The translations under genes and the position numbers were made by a program. A stretch of 64,000 nucleotides of DNA from Dehalococcoidia bacterium (GTDB taxonomy: Bacteria; Chloroflexota; Dehalococcoidia; Bin125): positions 310,001 to 374,000 of the forward strand of contig JAJEJC010000005.1 of the NCBI GenBank assembly GCA_022828105.1. Reading direction: 5' to 3'. The notes under the pieces are model-generated. The model had not been told where the DNA came from. It ran no database searches and saw only the letters and a program-made list of their open reading frames with translations. Positions within the stretch are counted from its first letter, which is position 1, and each line of letters opens with the position of its first letter. This document shows, in pieces, positions 8,556-17,315 of this stretch.

Positions 8556-9008
8556 CTACTCGCCGAGCAGTTCTGCCACCACGGCATTCACGATGGAGCC
8601 GTCGGCCTCGCCGCGCAGTTCGCGCATCAGCATTCCCATTACCTTGCCGCGGTCTCCGGGTCCCGATGCGCCGACGTGCTCGATCACTGCCCGCGCCCTG
8701 GCCTCGATCTCATCCCTCGCAAGTTGGGCCGGCAGGTAGTGCTCGATGATCCCGATCTCCAGTTCCTCCTGCTCGGCCAGATCGTCGCGGCCGCCCTGGC
8801 GAAACTGCTCGATCGACTCTCGCCGTTGCTTGACCTGACGCTGCAGAATCGCCAGGATGTCGGCTTCCGCGAGCTCCTGGCCGCGTTTGTCGATCTCCGC
8901 GTTCTTGATTGCCGCCTCGAGCATGCGAATCGTGTTCCGGCGCAGCACATCTCGCGCCCGCATTGCGTCGCGCAGATCGGACCTGAGCTGGTCTCGAACT
9001 CCCGGCAT
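8556..9008 (-). CDS. yqeY: YqeY/GatB-like domain protein
   Basis: 150-aa protein of the GatB/Yqey family, related to the C-terminal tail of GatB that contacts tRNA during Glu-tRNA-Gln amidation; the cellular role of YqeY is still uncertain. Visible marks: RDQLRSDLRDAMRARD at the start, RRNTIRMLEAAIKNAEID, EIGIIEHYLPAQL, and the C-terminal GKVMGMLMRELRGEADG, all canonical. Usually found behind rpsU; here its upstream neighbours are two tiny rubredoxin-like genes instead. The organism has tRNA-Gln beside gltX (41155), consistent with the transamidation route where GatB-like domains matter. Confidence 0.93.
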   Translation of the reverse strand: MPGVRDQLRSDLRDAMRARDVLRRNTIRMLEAAIKNAEIDKRGQELAEADILAILQRQVKQRRESIEQFRQGGRDDLAEQEELEIGIIEHYLPAQLARDEIEARARAVIEHVGASGPGDRGKVMGMLMRELRGEADGSIVNAVVAELLGE

Positions 9009-9076
9009 AGACGCTCACGCTCTACTTGCGATGCGCATGCGCACCGACACGATTGACCTCGAATGTCGCAGAGGCG

Positions 9077-9220
9077 TTAGTCAGCCGAAGGCAGGACCTT
9101 GGGCTGCATCAGTTCCATCTCGCGCTCGTCGGCCTTGAGGTCGCACTCGCCCGGCTTGATGCAAAGCACCTCGATGCCCGTCTCTTCGTCTCGGTATCGC
9201 TTGCCCAGTTGGACCGCCAT
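9077..9220 (-). CDS. 47-aa degenerate desulforedoxin-like small protein
   Basis: Short open frame with a good ribosome site (GGGGAG about 10 nt before ATG 9220). The protein begins MAVQLGKRY and aligns end to end with its upstream neighbour (MAAAQTGKRY), and both resemble the desulforedoxin/desulfoferrodoxin N-terminal fold (G-x-x-Y, CxxC, then C-G). In this copy the first metal pair is replaced by charged residues (RDEETG in place of FCPSCG) and only C20 and C26 remain, so it is unlikely to bind iron in the usual way. It may be a structural partner of the 40-aa protein. The gene ends 68 nt before yqeY. Confidence 0.6.
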   Translation of the reverse strand: MAVQLGKRYRDEETGIEVLCIKPGECDLKADEREMELMQPKVLPSAD

Positions 9221-9312
9221 CTTCGAATCTCCCCGACTTGTTGGTCTGAATCCCCGGCCGACGAGGCGCGCTCGCGCCAATCGTCGGCCTGCCGCCGAAC
9301 GCAGGCTCGGCG

Positions 9313-9435
9313 TTACTTCTTCTCTTCCAGTGCCGTATCACCGCACTTGAGTTCCGCGTCGCCGCCGCGGGTCACGATGAACTCCGCGCCGCAACTGGGA
9401 CAGAAGTAGCGCTTCCCGGTCTGTGCTGCTGCCAT
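9313..9435 (-). CDS. 40-aa rubredoxin-like / desulforedoxin-like zinc or iron protein
   Basis: Very small gene with a strong ribosome site (GAGGAGAGAA upstream of ATG 9435). The protein contains GKRYFCPSCGAEFIVTRGG and LKCGD, giving C12-x-x-C15 and C31. This matches the desulforedoxin pattern except that the usual CC pair is C-G, leaving three cysteines; a fourth ligand could come from a partner or dimer. A same-direction paralogue that has lost the CxxC lies 92 nt downstream. Function is unknown; a small redox or metal carrier is plausible. Confidence 0.65.
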   Translation of the reverse strand: MAAAQTGKRYFCPSCGAEFIVTRGGDAELKCGDTALEEKK

Positions 9436-9571
9436 TAGGTTCTCTCCTCATTCCCCCTGAACGATCTCAGCGGGGAAACCGTGACGATGTGGCTGGAATG
9501 CGACTCAGCGTAGCAATGACGATCGATTCGTTCAGCGCCGTCCGCCGTGTCGGGCGGCCGGTCTCGGTGAG

Positions 9572-10573
9572 TTATGACGACCCGCTGTGCGCGCCCAACC
9601 AACCGGCCAGGTCGGCTGAGATCTGGCCGCATGTGTCCGCGGTGACCTGGGTCGCGGGCACGGGGATCGGCAAGCCGGCAGCGAATCGCTCCTCTGCGGT
9701 GTCCACGTCGGTGACTGCGGCCTGGTAGTCGCTGACCACCTTGAACCAGGCGCGGTTGATGGCGACTTCCTGTTGCACGCCGGAGGCGGCGTCAAGCTCC
9801 GCCCGCGCGTTGGCGACCGCTGCAGAGTCATCCGACGTCCTCAGCGTCACCACGGCCAGAACGAGCGCGGTGTAGCCCTTCTCGTAGGCGGCCAGGGCGT
9901 CCTGCGCTTCCGGCAGCCCCTCACCCGACTCCTCTGCGGCTGCGACGGCATCGCGCAGGGCCAGGAGCTCGGCATCAGCCGACTCACTTCGCGCTACGGC
10001 GCCTTCGGCCGCTTCAATGTCAGCGAACCAGCCGGAAGCCTCGAGCGTCCGCTTGGCCGCGTCGAGCGCGATATGCAGGTTCTCGATCGTGATCTCGTCC
10101 AGGTGAACTGCATGCTCGACCGCCTTGTCCCAAGCGTTGCCTGCATTGGTGGTGATCAGCGTGACGAGGTTGTCAATCTTGAAGCCGTCGAGCGAACCGC
10201 CCTGATCGATGCTCCAGGGAGGCATCGGCGTGCCGTTTCGGCCGCAGGTGATGGTGTAGCGGAAATCGTTCTGCAGGGTCGCGAGCTGTCCCTGGTTGTC
10301 CGTCAGGAACGCATAGGTGTTGTTCGGCGTGTTCAATGCCGGGCCGACCAGCGAGGCGTCGGACTCGGAGCCGCGTCCGTCGTTGCCGTGGCACTCGCGG
10401 CAGTTGTTGGCGAACGTCCATGACGCCCGTTCGGCATCCTTGGTCAGGATCTCCGAGCGGGCTTCCGTGCGGCGTCCGTTGTCGAACCAGGTGTAGGCGC
10501 CCAACGAGGCGACCGACAGCACCAACAGGATCACCATGGCGAGAATCTGCTTCTCGGTGTTCTGTCCGCTCAT
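9572..10573 (-). CDS. Membrane-anchored c-type cytochrome of the bc-type complex
   Basis: 333-aa protein with one uncleaved-looking N-terminal membrane helix (residues about 9-27), a single haem c site CRECH at 58-62, and a likely axial Met in GTPMPPW near residue 117. The C-terminal half (about 150-320) is Ala/Glu-rich and predicted helical, an unusual extension for a small monohaem cytochrome. It is the last gene of the Rieske/cytochrome b operon, so it probably replaces cytochrome c1 or f as electron acceptor of the complex on the outer face of the membrane (inference from order). Haem attachment would use ResB (27301-29478), encoded further on in the window. Confidence 0.88.
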   Translation of the reverse strand: MSGQNTEKQILAMVILLVLSVASLGAYTWFDNGRRTEARSEILTKDAERASWTFANNCRECHGNDGRGSESDASLVGPALNTPNNTYAFLTDNQGQLATLQNDFRYTITCGRNGTPMPPWSIDQGGSLDGFKIDNLVTLITTNAGNAWDKAVEHAVHLDEITIENLHIALDAAKRTLEASGWFADIEAAEGAVARSESADAELLALRDAVAAAEESGEGLPEAQDALAAYEKGYTALVLAVVTLRTSDDSAAVANARAELDAASGVQQEVAINRAWFKVVSDYQAAVTDVDTAEERFAAGLPIPVPATQVTADTCGQISADLAGWLGAHSGSS

Positions 10574-10633
10574 CGCGTTGCGTCCCCTGCCTGCTCTCTT
10601 GTCCGATGCCCGTGCGAATGAACCGCTGGTCGG

Positions 10634-11362
10634 TTACCCGTAGGGAGTGGTGCGCTGAGGGTTGTCCTCACCGCCCTTTTTGATGCTGCCGGTGTTGACC
10701 GTCAACGAGCCGTCGCTGTTGACGGTGATATCCATCGTGTCCATCGGTCGCGGCGCGGGTCCGAAGACGCGAATGCCGCTCTTGGTATAGGTCGAGCCGT
10801 GGCAAGGGCAGCGGAACCAGCCTGTGACTCCCTCAAAGGGGAATCCGGCGCGCCACGGGATCGTGCAGCCCAGGTGGGGACACTTCCACCACAGGGCCAG
10901 CAGCCCTTCGTCGCCTTCGAGGCCGAATCCTGCGTGGGTTCCCTCGCCGGCGCGCAGGTGAGTGAGGTAGAACTTGCCGATCTGAATCGGCTCAGGATCG
11001 GCTCCCGGTGAGGGGACCGACGCAGCGGCCACCGGGATGCGCCCGCCGAAGCCGGTCACGCCGCGCGGCCAGAAGTTGGAGAGGAATGCGCCCAGACCGC
11101 CGGTCAGACCGAAGGTGAAGAAGCCCCAGAAGGAGACGCGAAGCAACTGGCGGCGCGTGACCTGGCCCTGGCGAGCGCGTCGGCGCTGGGCTCGGGTGAC
11201 CATTGCGCGAGCGCCCTCACCGCCCTGGACGACGCCGGCGCGGCTCTCCGAGCGCAGGTGCGGCGCGCGCTGCGGCCGTGAACCGCCCGACGGCTCGGCG
11301 GCCTGCGGCAGCCGCTGCTGCCTGCCGCCCTCGCCCGTTTGTTGTTCGTTGCCGTTCGCCAC
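10634..11362 (-). CDS. Rieske [2Fe-2S] iron-sulfur subunit of a cytochrome bc-type complex
   Basis: 242-aa quinol oxidase subunit. The two cluster-binding boxes are CPHLGC (about 160-165) and CPCHGS (about 184-189), both complete. A basic, twin-arginine-like segment TRRQLLRVSFWGFFTFGL precedes the single membrane helix (about residues 70-95), suggesting Tat-type insertion. The first 50 residues are Gln/Arg/Gly-rich and look disordered. The start is GTG 11362 because GGAGGAG lies 6-8 nt upstream; an internal ATG at 11206 is an alternative. The start lies 3 nt after the stop of the cyt b C-terminal gene. Confidence 0.93.
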   Translation of the reverse strand: MANGNEQQTGEGGRQQRLPQAAEPSGGSRPQRAPHLRSESRAGVVQGGEGARAMVTRAQRRRARQGQVTRRQLLRVSFWGFFTFGLTGGLGAFLSNFWPRGVTGFGGRIPVAAASVPSPGADPEPIQIGKFYLTHLRAGEGTHAGFGLEGDEGLLALWWKCPHLGCTIPWRAGFPFEGVTGWFRCPCHGSTYTKSGIRVFGPAPRPMDTMDITVNSDGSLTVNTGSIKKGGEDNPQRTTPYG

Positions 11363-11365
11363 CGG

Positions 11366-12265
11366 TTACTCCTCCAGCACGACGATGTCCCAGGGCGGCT
11401 TAAGGTCCTGGCCCTGGCCACGGAAGGCGGTACCGACGATCGTCGTCGTCAGGTAGACGCCGATAAAGGCAGAGAAGATCAGCAGGGCGATGTCGCGGCG
11501 GCTGTGAATCCAACCGAGGCCCTTGCAGAACAGCACGAAGAGCACCGGCAGCCCGACCATCGTCGCCACCGGAATGATCTGTTGGGACAGGAATGATGGG
11601 AAGTTGAGGTTTAACAACCACGGATCGGTCGTGGTGCCGGGGATGCCGAGCGGAATCGCCCGCCAATCCTCGAACATCGTGAACCCGCCGATCGTGAAGC
11701 CTAAGGAGTCCCAGGGTATGCCGGTGTCAAATCCGCGCAGGTTGCGGAACCAGTCCAATCCGCCGGGCCAGGTGAAATCGCTGTTCAGACCCAGACCGCG
11801 AATCACGTTCTCGGTCCAGACGACGTGCAGGGAACCATCCCAGATGATCAACAGGCTCGTGATCAACGTCGCGGCGGTGAAACCGAAGACCGTCAGCCGC
11901 CCGGCGAACTTGGTCCCGAACCAGACGCCCTGACCCTCGGTGTCGCGGTCCCAGTAGGGGATCGCGGCGAGCAGCACGAGGGCGATCGTTGGCACGATGA
12001 CACCGGCCCAGGCCGGCTCCATGTGCAACAACAGCTCCTGCAAGTTGAGGAAGTACCAGGGGGCCTTGGACGGGTTGGGGGTTGTGTCGGGGTCGGCGCG
12101 GTTGAGCAAAGGCGCGTTGACCATCGCCGAGAGCACCATCAACGCGATTGAGAAGATCAGCGCGGAGATGAACTCGATAAAGACCAGGTCCGGCCAGACC
12201 AGGACCTCGGCCTCGCGTTCGCGGCGAGGACGGGTACGGATCGCGGCGGCGGCGCGACTAACCAT
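11366..12265 (-). CDS. Cytochrome b C-terminal subunit (subunit IV-like)
   Basis: 299-aa integral membrane protein equivalent to the C-terminal half of cytochrome b. It has the Qo-site segment [11 protein letters not shown] near residue 70 (the PEWY-loop equivalent reads PWY) and several membrane helices (about 28-50, 85-105, 125-150, 235-260, 265-285). It is longer than cyanobacterial subunit IV (160 aa) because of an added loop and C-terminal helices. It follows the N-terminal half by 16 nt. A split b subunit is typical of b6f and of Firmicutes and Chloroflexota bc complexes. Confidence 0.9.
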   Translation of the reverse strand: MVSRAAAAIRTRPRREREAEVLVWPDLVFIEFISALIFSIALMVLSAMVNAPLLNRADPDTTPNPSKAPWYFLNLQELLLHMEPAWAGVIVPTIALVLLAAIPYWDRDTEGQGVWFGTKFAGRLTVFGFTAATLITSLLIIWDGSLHVVWTENVIRGLGLNSDFTWPGGLDWFRNLRGFDTGIPWDSLGFTIGGFTMFEDWRAIPLGIPGTTTDPWLLNLNFPSFLSQQIIPVATMVGLPVLFVLFCKGLGWIHSRRDIALLIFSAFIGVYLTTTIVGTAFRGQGQDLKPPWDIVVLEE

Positions 12266-12281
12266 TCGGACCTTCCCCCCG

Positions 12282-13037
12282 CTACAGCGGCCGCGCGAGG
12301 CCGCCGTCGCGACGGACCCGCCAGAAGTGCACGGCCATGAAGATCGAGATCACCAGCGGCAATCCAATCACGTGCAGTGTGTAGAACCGAATCAGCGCGT
12401 TCGGTCCAACCGAGAAACCACCAAGCAGGAGGAATTTGGATTCGTCGCCCAAGACGGGCGCGGAGCCGACCATCGTCGTACCGACGGTGATCGCCCAGAA
12501 CGCGAGCTGGTCCCAGGGCAGCAGGTAGCCGGTGAAGGAGAGCAGCAGCGTGAGGATGAAGAGCACCACACCCACGACCCAGTTGAATTCGCGCGGCGGC
12601 TTGTAGGCGCCGGTGTAGAAGACGCGCATCATGTGCAGCAGGACCAGGATGATCATCGCGTGGGCCATCCAGCGATGCATGTTGCGCAGCAACTGGCCAA
12701 AACGGACGTTGGCCTCGAGCTCCTGGATGTCTTGATAGGCGCGCTCAATCGACGGCACGTAATAGAACATCAGCAGCACCCCGGTCACGGTCAGGCCGAG
12801 GAACATGAAGAAGGAGAGCCCGCCGAGGCAGTAGGTGTGGGTGATCTTGACGTGGGTGCGATGGATGCGCGTGGGGTGCAGGTGCAGGAAGACGTTCGTC
12901 GCCACGGCGAGCATCTGGTTGCGCGGCGTGTTCGGGTAGCCGGTACGGAAGATCGACTGCCAGACGTAGTTCTTGAAGATCAGATCGTAGATCAGGTCGT
13001 TGAACGATTTGCGCGGCGCGCGTTCCAGGTTGGCCAT
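12282..13037 (-). CDS. Cytochrome b N-terminal subunit (b6-like)
   Basis: 251-aa membrane protein carrying both b haems. Four helices are visible, with His pairs in [10 protein letters not shown] and [14 protein letters not shown] on one helix and HVIGLP and [10 protein letters not shown] on the later one; [14 protein letters not shown] is the invariant Qo-side segment. The C-terminal RVRRDGG is typical of b6-type proteins. It is translationally linked to an upstream 43-aa membrane peptide (stop 6 nt before this ATG) and to the C-terminal half downstream. Confidence 0.95.
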   Translation of the reverse strand: MANLERAPRKSFNDLIYDLIFKNYVWQSIFRTGYPNTPRNQMLAVATNVFLHLHPTRIHRTHVKITHTYCLGGLSFFMFLGLTVTGVLLMFYYVPSIERAYQDIQELEANVRFGQLLRNMHRWMAHAMIILVLLHMMRVFYTGAYKPPREFNWVVGVVLFILTLLLSFTGYLLPWDQLAFWAITVGTTMVGSAPVLGDESKFLLLGGFSVGPNALIRFYTLHVIGLPLVISIFMAVHFWRVRRDGGLARPL

Positions 13038-13043
13038 GGTCGA

Positions 13044-13175
13044 TTACCGCTCCCACCAGCGACCGAGGATCACCAGTGCGCCGAAGCAGAAGAGCATCGT
13101 CAGCCCGACCAGCGGCAACTCCATGATCTCGGAGCGGAACGGAATCGTCACGAGGGCGGCTGTCAGCAAGTCCAC
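13044..13175 (-). CDS. 43-aa single-span membrane peptide at the head of the bc operon
   Basis: Very short frame from GTG 13175 to TAA 13044, ending 6 nt before the cyt b ATG. It encodes one hydrophobic helix (PLVGLTMLFCFGALVILG, about residues 21-38) followed by a basic/aromatic end RWWER, as in a type with its C-terminus at the cytoplasm. An AGAGGT lies upstream of the GTG. It resembles in size and design the tiny accessory subunits of b6f and bc1 complexes (PetG/PetL/PetN, QCR-type), but no sequence family was recognised. Confidence 0.6.
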   Translation of the reverse strand: MDLLTAALVTIPFRSEIMELPLVGLTMLFCFGALVILGRWWER

Positions 13176-13312
13176 CAGCTACCTCTTCCCACGATTACTC
13201 CGCACGCCCGATGGTGGCGCGCTCAAGAAATGTACGACTGCACCGAATTGTGGTCAAGATCGGAACGGACATCGCGCCCCCTGCTCCCGATGTTCCACCA
13301 TTCGCCGATCCC

Positions 13313-14410
13313 TCATCCAATCTGGCCGTCGTCCGACATTATCGCGACTCGACCTGATATGGACGAGTGCCCTGATTCGATCTCGCCGATCCGCGCCGCA
13401 TCGGGAATCTCAGCCAGGACCGCGGGTGCGTCGGCTGCCGACACCACGACCGCCATCCCCAGACCCATATTGAACACGCGGTACATCTCGTCGCGCGGCA
13501 CGGCTCCGCGCTCGGCAATCAGGCCAAAGATCGGGGGCGACTGCCACTGGCTCGAATCGAGACGCGCCATGAGCCCGTCGGGCAGGACCCGTTCAAGGTT
13601 TCCGGCGATGCCTCCGCCGGTGATGTGGGCGATGCCGTTGACACGGTCAAGCACCGCGCTCAGCGCCGGCCAGTATGACCGGTGCGGGCGCAGCAGCGCC
13701 TCGGCGAGGGTCTCGCCCAGCGTCGGCTCGTCGCGCTCAAGCCGGGCCTGCCGTTGTTCCCACGACCCGTCCTGGGGCCGCAAGCCAAGCACCGAACGCG
13801 CCAGCGAGTAGCCGTTGGTGTGCAGCCCGTTGCTAGGCAGCCCAATCACGACGTCGCCAGGCGCGATCCGTTCGCCGGTCAGCTCGCGTCCCCGCTCCAA
13901 CACTCCAATGATTGTGCCAGCCAGGTCGAAGTGCCCGCTGGGATAGAGATCGGGCATATCCGCCGTCTCGCCGCCCAGCAGCGCGACACCACTCTCCCTG
14001 CAAGCCGCCGCCACGCCGGAGACCACGGCCACCTTGTCGTCTTCGGAGAGTTCGTGCGCCGCCAGGTAGTCGAGGAAGAACAGCGGCGCCGCGCCGGCGC
14101 AGAGGATGTCGTTGATGCAGTGATTGACCAGATCTCGACCCACACCGTCCAGACGGCCGGCCAGGCTGGCAATCATCACCTTGGTCCCGACGCCGTCGGT
14201 CGATGCGGCGAGCACCGGATTCCGGTAACCCGAGAGGTCGAACAGGCCGCTGAAGGCGCCCACGTTGCCCACGAGTTCGGGCCGCGACGCGCTCGATGCC
14301 AGCTCGCGATAGCGGGGAATCAGTCGATCGTTGGCGTCCACATCGACGCCGACGGCTGAGTAGGCCGAAGCGGACGGTTCGGAGGAGCGTGTCGGCTGTT
14401 CCTGCGGCAT
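13313..14410 (-). CDS. purM: Phosphoribosylformylglycinamidine cyclo-ligase (AIR synthetase)
   Basis: 365-aa enzyme closing FGAM to AIR with ATP, step 5 of purine synthesis. Clear PurM motifs: YSAVGVDVDANDRL near the start, VLAASTDGVGTKVMIA, HCINDILCAGAAPLFFLDY, LLGGETADMPDLY, GLPSNGLHTNGYSL, and HITGGGIAGNLERV. The ATG start 14410 lies 4 nt after the purF stop, so purF and purM form one unit. The pair is separated from purLQ by the electron-transfer and small-protein genes. Confidence 0.97.
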   Translation of the reverse strand: MPQEQPTRSSEPSASAYSAVGVDVDANDRLIPRYRELASSASRPELVGNVGAFSGLFDLSGYRNPVLAASTDGVGTKVMIASLAGRLDGVGRDLVNHCINDILCAGAAPLFFLDYLAAHELSEDDKVAVVSGVAAACRESGVALLGGETADMPDLYPSGHFDLAGTIIGVLERGRELTGERIAPGDVVIGLPSNGLHTNGYSLARSVLGLRPQDGSWEQRQARLERDEPTLGETLAEALLRPHRSYWPALSAVLDRVNGIAHITGGGIAGNLERVLPDGLMARLDSSQWQSPPIFGLIAERGAVPRDEMYRVFNMGLGMAVVVSAADAPAVLAEIPDAARIGEIESGHSSISGRVAIMSDDGQIG

Positions 14411-14413
14411 CGC

Positions 14414-16030
14414 TCAGCGACGCTCCGGGGCGAGGGCGACCATCGTTTCGTCGGAGCGCGCGCCTCGACGCGTCCCGTTCCCATTGCCGCTTCCGTTGCC
14501 GCTCCTCGCGCCGTTGCCATTCGTCGACGTCGGCACCGGCGCCGTAACCAGCGCGACGGTCAGCGTGTCCACTTCGAAATCGGTCTGTACCGAGACGGGA
14601 TAGTCTCCCGTGAAGCAGGCCAGGCAGGTCGGCTTGCCCAGGCCAAGCGCGCGCTGCAACCCGTCCAGGCTGAGGTATCCGAGCGAATCCGCGCCCAGGT
14701 GTTGGCGGATCTCCTCGACCGACTGCCGCGCGGCGATCAACTCTTGCCTGGTCGCCATGTCGACGCCGAAGTGACACGGATGCCGAATCGGCGGCGCGGC
14801 GACGCGCATGTGTATCTCCGACGCTCCTGCCTCGCGCAGCAGCTTGACGATCCGCGGCGTCGTGGTTCCGCGCACGATCGTGTCGTCGACCACGACCACG
14901 CGCCGGCCGGCGAGCACCGACGGCATCGGGTTGTACTTCAGGTGCGCGCCCAGTTCGCGCAGGCGTTGATCGGGAGAGATGAAGGTCCGGCCCACATAGC
15001 GGTTCTTGACCAGACCTTCGGAGTAGGGAATGCCCGACTCGGAGGAGTAGCCGATCGCGTGCGCCGTGGCCGAGTCGGGCACGCCGATCACCACGTCTGC
15101 GTCAGCCGGATGCTCGCGCGCCAGTTCGACGCCGAGTTGGCTGCGCGACTGCCAGGCGGCCTGCCCGTCAAGAATCGAATCGGGCCGCGCGAAGTAGATG
15201 TGCTCAAAGACGCAGCCTGCCGGTTGCGCGGGCACGACGGCCTGGAAGGAGCGGAGTCCGCTCTCGTCGATCGTAATCAGCTCGCCGGGTCTGACGTCGC
15301 GCAGGAACTCGGCCCCGAGCTGGTCCAGCGCGCAGGTCTCGGATGCCACCACGTAGCGCCCGCCGACCCGACCGATGCAGAGCGGCCGGACGCCGTAGGG
15401 ATCGCGCGCCGCCATCAGCCGGCCCGGCGTGAGCAGCACCAGCGAGTAGGCGACCTCGATGCGGTGCATCAGCGCCGTAAAGCGGGCCTGCCACAGATCG
15501 TCCTCGTCGACTTCGCCCTCGCCCTGGCGGAGCAGGTACTTGGCCAGCACTTCGGTGTCGGTCGAGGTCTCGAACGCCTCGCCGGCTTCGGTCAGTTCGG
15601 CGCGGACCTGGGCGGCGTTGACGACGTTGCCGTTGTGGCCGATGGCGACGGTCTCGCCGCTCAGCGGATCGTCGAGCAGGATCGGCTGGGCATTGCGGAA
15701 GCGGCTCGCGCCGGTCGTCGAGTAGCGCGTGTGCCCAATCGCGGCGATGCCTTCGAGCTCGGCCGCGCTCTCTTCGTCAAAGACCTGCGCGACCAGCCCC
15801 ATGCCGGTCTTGACGGACAGCCTGCGGCCATCGGTCGTGCAGATCCCGGCGCTCTCCTGGCCGCGATGCTGCAGCGTGTGAATCCCGTAGAAGGTCTCGA
15901 CCGCCACATCGATCTCGGGCGCCCAGATACCAAAGACCCCGCAGGCTTCGCGGGGTCGGTCGTCAATCATGCGCTCGGGTACGTGGCGATGCGGGAATGG
16001 GGAGTCGGCGTTGGCAATCGGCTGTACCAC
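14414..16030 (-). CDS. purF: Amidophosphoribosyltransferase
   Basis: 538-aa first committed enzyme of purine synthesis: an N-terminal Ntn glutamine amidotransferase (CGVFGIWAPE with nucleophile C30 after a propeptide, HTLQHRGQESAG) and a C-terminal PRTase (VVVVDDTIVRGTT, PRPP loop). Start: GTG 16030 has GAGG 9-13 nt upstream; an ATG at 15970 would give a shorter 9-residue propeptide, closer to Bacillus PurF, but lacks a clear ribosome site. The C-terminus has a low-complexity Asn/Gly tail. Cys residues for a 4Fe-4S cluster (CHFGVD, CLACFTG) are present as in the Bacillus type. Confidence 0.96.
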   Translation of the reverse strand: MVQPIANADSPFPHRHVPERMIDDRPREACGVFGIWAPEIDVAVETFYGIHTLQHRGQESAGICTTDGRRLSVKTGMGLVAQVFDEESAAELEGIAAIGHTRYSTTGASRFRNAQPILLDDPLSGETVAIGHNGNVVNAAQVRAELTEAGEAFETSTDTEVLAKYLLRQGEGEVDEDDLWQARFTALMHRIEVAYSLVLLTPGRLMAARDPYGVRPLCIGRVGGRYVVASETCALDQLGAEFLRDVRPGELITIDESGLRSFQAVVPAQPAGCVFEHIYFARPDSILDGQAAWQSRSQLGVELAREHPADADVVIGVPDSATAHAIGYSSESGIPYSEGLVKNRYVGRTFISPDQRLRELGAHLKYNPMPSVLAGRRVVVVDDTIVRGTTTPRIVKLLREAGASEIHMRVAAPPIRHPCHFGVDMATRQELIAARQSVEEIRQHLGADSLGYLSLDGLQRALGLGKPTCLACFTGDYPVSVQTDFEVDTLTVALVTAPVPTSTNGNGARSGNGSGNGNGTRRGARSDETMVALAPERR

Positions 16031-16072
16031 GCGCCCGCCTCGCGCTAGTCGATCACACTGGATGCTCCCACG

Positions 16073-16558
16073 TTACCGCACCCGATCCGTGGATACCAGA
16101 CGCCGATGCTCAACCATCAGGCAGCGGTCTTCGACGGCGCGGAGACCTGCCTCGCGCGCGGCGCGCAGGCCGTCGCGATTGACAATGTCCAGTTGCAGCC
16201 AGACCGTCCGCACTCCCTGCTCGCGAGCGGCAATGGCGTCGGCGATCGGTCCGTCGGTATCGACCGAGCGACGGAAGACGTTGACGGTGTCAATATCGAG
16301 GTCGGGCATGGCCTCCTGCGCCTCGGCGACGGAGGCAAAGACCGGCTCGCCGAGAATCTCACCGCCGGCGGCGACCGGATTGATGGGGACGATTCGGTAC
16401 CCGTGCTGTTGCATGTAGGCGGTCACCCGGTGCGAGGTGCGCTCGGGATTCGGCGACAGGCCGATCACTGCAATGGTCGACATGCCTGTGAGCGCCGCCT
16501 CGACATCGGCGTCGATCTGTTCGTCCCAGGTCGGGTGCGATAGCTGCGGATCGGACAT
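16073..16558 (-). CDS. CoA-binding (YccU-like) protein
   Basis: 161-aa Rossmann-fold CoA_binding protein of the YccU group. Marks: MSTIAVIGLSPNPERTSHRVTAYM near residue 26, then GYRIVPINP, and TVNVFRRS and VWLQLDIVN, all standard. These small stand-alone proteins bind CoA; their cell role is unknown. The ATG at 16558 is used because homologous sequence begins there; the frame is open further upstream but reads arginine-rich shadow sequence of the neighbouring gene. It lies 10 nt after the membrane-protein gene, in the same operon direction. Confidence 0.88.
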   Translation of the reverse strand: MSDPQLSHPTWDEQIDADVEAALTGMSTIAVIGLSPNPERTSHRVTAYMQQHGYRIVPINPVAAGGEILGEPVFASVAEAQEAMPDLDIDTVNVFRRSVDTDGPIADAIAAREQGVRTVWLQLDIVNRDGLRAAREAGLRAVEDRCLMVEHRRLVSTDRVR

Positions 16559-16568
16559 GGCTGCTCCT

Positions 16569-17255
16569 CTACCAGATCGGGCCGCGAATCGGCGCCTCGG
16601 ACAGTGCGGAGAACGCCTCCGCGACTTCAAAGATCTGCTGCAAGCCCTCTTCCTCGTGCTGTCTCGGCGTGGACACGGATCCCAGCACGTGACGGGTACC
16701 ACTCTTCTTGACCAGCACGAGCTGCCACTGCGCGATCTCTTCGGCCGGCACCCGGCCGCCGGCGCGCGCGATCTCACGACCCTCGTCCTCGACCAGGAAC
16801 TCGCGGATCTTCCAGAACGGGATCAGTTCGTTCGTGCCGATGCCGAGTCCGAGGAAGCGTTGCTTCATCGAGACGTTCTGTCCGCGCCGGTCGGCGACGA
16901 TGTTCGCGCCCAGCAGCGCATAGACCAGCGAGATGCCGGACAGCGGCAGCAGCACGACCGCGAACAACAGCAGCACGCCCATCAGCCAGAAGGGGAAGGA
17001 ATCCACCGACGTCCCGAGCAGGACAAGCAGCCCGGCCGTCAAGGCCACGCCGATCAGCGGCACAATCACCGCTGATCGCGGCGGACGAACCTCGATCCGA
17101 TCCGGCGTAATCGTCACCACGCGCCGGTGCAGGAATCGCGTGCGCTGCGCCAGTGGATCGGCGATGGTCTGCGGCCGCTCCAGCGCACGCGCCTCGTCCT
17201 CCGGCGCGTCGTCAATCTCAATCGGGGATGTGGTGCGCGTCGTCTCGGTAGTCAC
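16569..17255 (-). CDS. Two-span membrane protein with PH-like flanks, unknown function
   Basis: 228-aa protein: a hydrophilic N-terminus with a TPDRIEVRPPR strand segment (about 48-58), two adjacent membrane helices (about 63-82 and 88-115), then a cytoplasmic beta-rich part (FLVEDEGREIARAGG, QWQLVLVKKSG) that resembles bacterial PH-like membrane proteins. It starts at GTG 17255. Not assigned to a named family. It is followed within 10 nt by the CoA-binding gene. Confidence 0.6.
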   Translation of the reverse strand: MTTETTRTTSPIEIDDAPEDEARALERPQTIADPLAQRTRFLHRRVVTITPDRIEVRPPRSAVIVPLIGVALTAGLLVLLGTSVDSFPFWLMGVLLLFAVVLLPLSGISLVYALLGANIVADRRGQNVSMKQRFLGLGIGTNELIPFWKIREFLVEDEGREIARAGGRVPAEEIAQWQLVLVKKSGTRHVLGSVSTPRQHEEEGLQQIFEVAEAFSALSEAPIRGPIW

Positions 17256-17315
17256 AGCGTCAGACTAGCAACGGACGGCGTGATCGCGTTGCGGGGTCGG
17301 CGATATGCTCGACGC

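Noticed and set aside
11997-13811. Plus-strand 604-codon open frame across cyt b and purM
   Set aside because: Overlaps three well-supported minus-strand genes and its product has no coherent domain.
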